Assembly (NCBI GenBank): GCA_000381605.1
Contig: KB906760.1
Span: forward strand, 372,001 to 436,000
Direction: 5' to 3'
Length of the DNA stretch: 64,000 nucleotides
Origin: Acidobacteriaceae bacterium KBS 89
GTDB lineage: Bacteria > Acidobacteriota > Terriglobia > Terriglobales > Acidobacteriaceae
Shown in pieces: positions 62,797 through 64,000 of the stretch (its first letter is position 1; each line of letters opens with the position of its first letter). The translations under genes were made by a program, and so were the position numbers. A model generated the notes under the pieces. That model worked only from the letters and a program-made list of their open reading frames with translations, made no database searches and was not told the origin of the DNA.

Positions 62797-63244
62797 GTGA
62801 CCTATATATCAAGTATAGCGGTCTGGAGGGAACTAATACGCCAAATGTAACTTGTTTAGGGTCAATGAATTAGATCGTTTTTGGACTTGACATGCGATTT
62901 TTGGGCAGAAATTGGCAAAAGAAAAATGCAATCGGAAACAGTCGATAGACCAGTGTGTACATTCGGCTACAACAGCGGGACTCCATTGTGCTTCTGCGAC
63001 GACATCTCCTTGTCAATTTATCGCTAAGTCGCTTTTTATCTTATAGATAACTTATGGCAAACGAAGTGCTTTCATTTGTGCGAGTTAGAGCCGCAGCAAA
63101 CGAACGGGCCCCAGTATTTTCCTTCTTGCTCGCAATCGTCTCTGGATTCTCAAGAGTTTCGACCTGCTGGCCCAGCGATTTTCGTTGGGGTTGCTTCCTT
63201 CGACTCTGAGTAAGGGAGGCATATCGCTCATCGCAGGAGTCAGC
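62797..63244. other. AT-rich upstream region of the Tad gene
   Basis: No gene. The stretch is AT-richer than its surroundings and should hold the promoter of the TadG-like gene; GCAGGAG lies six bases before its ATG. Confidence 0.45.
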
Positions 63245-64000
63245 ATGAAATTCAAGGACAAAGAGAGCGGGCAAGTGCTGATCCTAACCGCTTTCTGCAT
63301 GATCGGCTTTATAGGCTTCCTTGCTTTGGCCGTCGACGTAGGCGTTCTTTTCCACGCGAGGTGGCAATTGCAGATTGCTGCCGACGCTGCTGCCACTGCT
63401 GCCGCCGTTGAGTATCTCCACAACGGCAACAACCAAGCCTTGGCAATAGCAGCAGGGACCAGTGCTGCCACAGACAACAATGTGAGCGATGGAAACACAA
63501 TGACGGCAACCGTGACCGTGAACACGAACGCTATTTCACCCGCGTCGCACAAGGGTTGTTCGGGAAGCACCTGTTTTTTCGAAGCTGTCGTCAGCAAACC
63601 GAATCCCACCATCTTCTACCGCACCTTCTTCTCCCTTTGGAAAGCGAGCGACGGCGGCGCTTTCACTGTGGGCGCCAGAGCGGTGGCTGGAAGTCCTGGC
63701 AACGCCACTGGCTGCATCTTTCTTACCGCCCCGACAGGTTCGGCCTTTCAAGCCAATGGCAACTACCAGATCAATGCGTCCGGTTGCGGCTTATATGTCA
63801 ACTCGTCAAGTGCATCGGCAATGACGGGCAACGGTAACTCAGGGAGTGTGTCAGTTGCCTCCGTGTCAGCTGTGGGATCAACTTCTGGATATTCGGCGAA
63901 TTTCCCTGCCGGCACTGTGTTATCCGGCGGAGTGATCCCGCAAACCATCCCTTTTAGTGACATCGCCGCTCCCACGCCGACCGGCTGTGTTGCTCCGAGC
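63245..64000 (+). CDS. TadG-like pilus/secretion protein, N-terminal part (runs off right edge)
   Basis: The first 252 codons of a protein with the N-terminal Tad motif: a short basic start (MKFKDKESGQVLILTAF) leading into one membrane helix (MIGFIGFLALAVDVGVLFHAR) and the signature WQLQIAADAAATAAAVEYL. TadE/TadG-type pseudopilins and related surface proteins use this helix for insertion and assembly in Flp/Tad pili. The part beyond residue 60 is Ser/Thr/Gly-rich with paired Cys (KGCSGSTCFFEA, TGCIFLT, ASGCGLYV), consistent with an extracytoplasmic disulphide-stabilised domain. The stop is outside the window. Other tad genes, if present, should follow. Confidence 0.85.
   Translation, partial: MKFKDKESGQVLILTAFCMIGFIGFLALAVDVGVLFHARWQLQIAADAAATAAAVEYLHNGNNQALAIAAGTSAATDNNVSDGNTMTATVTVNTNAISPASHKGCSGSTCFFEAVVSKPNPTIFYRTFFSLWKASDGGAFTVGARAVAGSPGNATGCIFLTAPTGSAFQANGNYQINASGCGLYVNSSSASAMTGNGNSGSVSVASVSAVGSTSGYSANFPAGTVLSGGVIPQTIPFSDIAAPTPTGCVAPS

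Overview
This is about 64 kb of a GC-moderate bacterial chromosome, most likely Acidobacteriota (class Terriglobia, the Edaphobacter/Granulicella/Terriglobus type). The assignment is an inference from gene content: a Ser/Thr kinase fused to TolB-like beta-propeller repeats, a TolB/TPR membrane protein with an N-terminal DNA-binding-like segment, a DUF4142 protein, a PEP-CTERM protein, an Xre/MbcA-type antitoxin remnant, an EAL protein and a TadG-like protein. No rRNA, tRNA, CRISPR array or intact mobile element was seen.

Layout. 1-2.5 kb: a HAD hydrolase running off the left edge, a decayed response regulator, a DUF4142 protein, two very small membrane proteins and an exonuclease III scrap. 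2.6-11.2 kb: a three-gene two-component operon on the minus strand (a 1922-residue hybrid kinase with nine tandem 92-residue HAMP units, a REC-PAS-PAS-PAS kinase, a stand-alone receiver). 11.5-13.2 kb: an iron-permease-family gene among remnants of four other genes (DUF892, DUF1003, family-2 glycosyltransferase, PHB depolymerase). 14-25 kb: PEP-CTERM protein, a small-gene run ending in an HNH nuclease, vanadium-type haloperoxidase, Ser/Thr kinase, two broken Crp/Fnr regulators. 25.7-33.8 kb: ABM and SnoaL-like proteins, an MDR oxidoreductase, a TetR-Lnt pair behind a strong palindrome, a DhaK-DhaL fusion, and a membrane-protein pair with an apparent CTG start. 34.3-38 kb: sigma-54 activator, STAS protein, soluble histidine kinase and a 57-residue protein with a paralog at 19.2 kb. 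38.6-42 kb: SnoaL-like protein, AraC regulator and two frameshifted genes.

42-58.4 kb is a carbohydrate-utilisation region. GH3 glycosidase, zinc alcohol dehydrogenase, sugar-phosphate isomerase/epimerase and Gfo/Idh oxidoreductase lie on the minus strand, ending at a clear terminator. Divergently placed are a GH2 glycosidase with a malectin-like tail, a type-B carboxylesterase and a large secreted GH54 alpha-L-arabinofuranosidase. Together they suggest extracellular or periplasmic removal of arabinose/galactose/glucose side chains and esters from plant polysaccharide, followed by oxidation of the released sugars. The right end has a TolB/TPR signalling protein, a lone EAL domain, a sigma-factor-like protein and the start of a TadG-like protein.

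A striking property of the window is its load of broken genes. At least eleven remnants can still be recognised by reading across frames, while long genes next to them (up to 5.8 kb) are intact, so poor sequence quality is an unlikely general explanation. A degenerate short intergenic motif recurs near 26.9, 38.4 and 53.6 kb.
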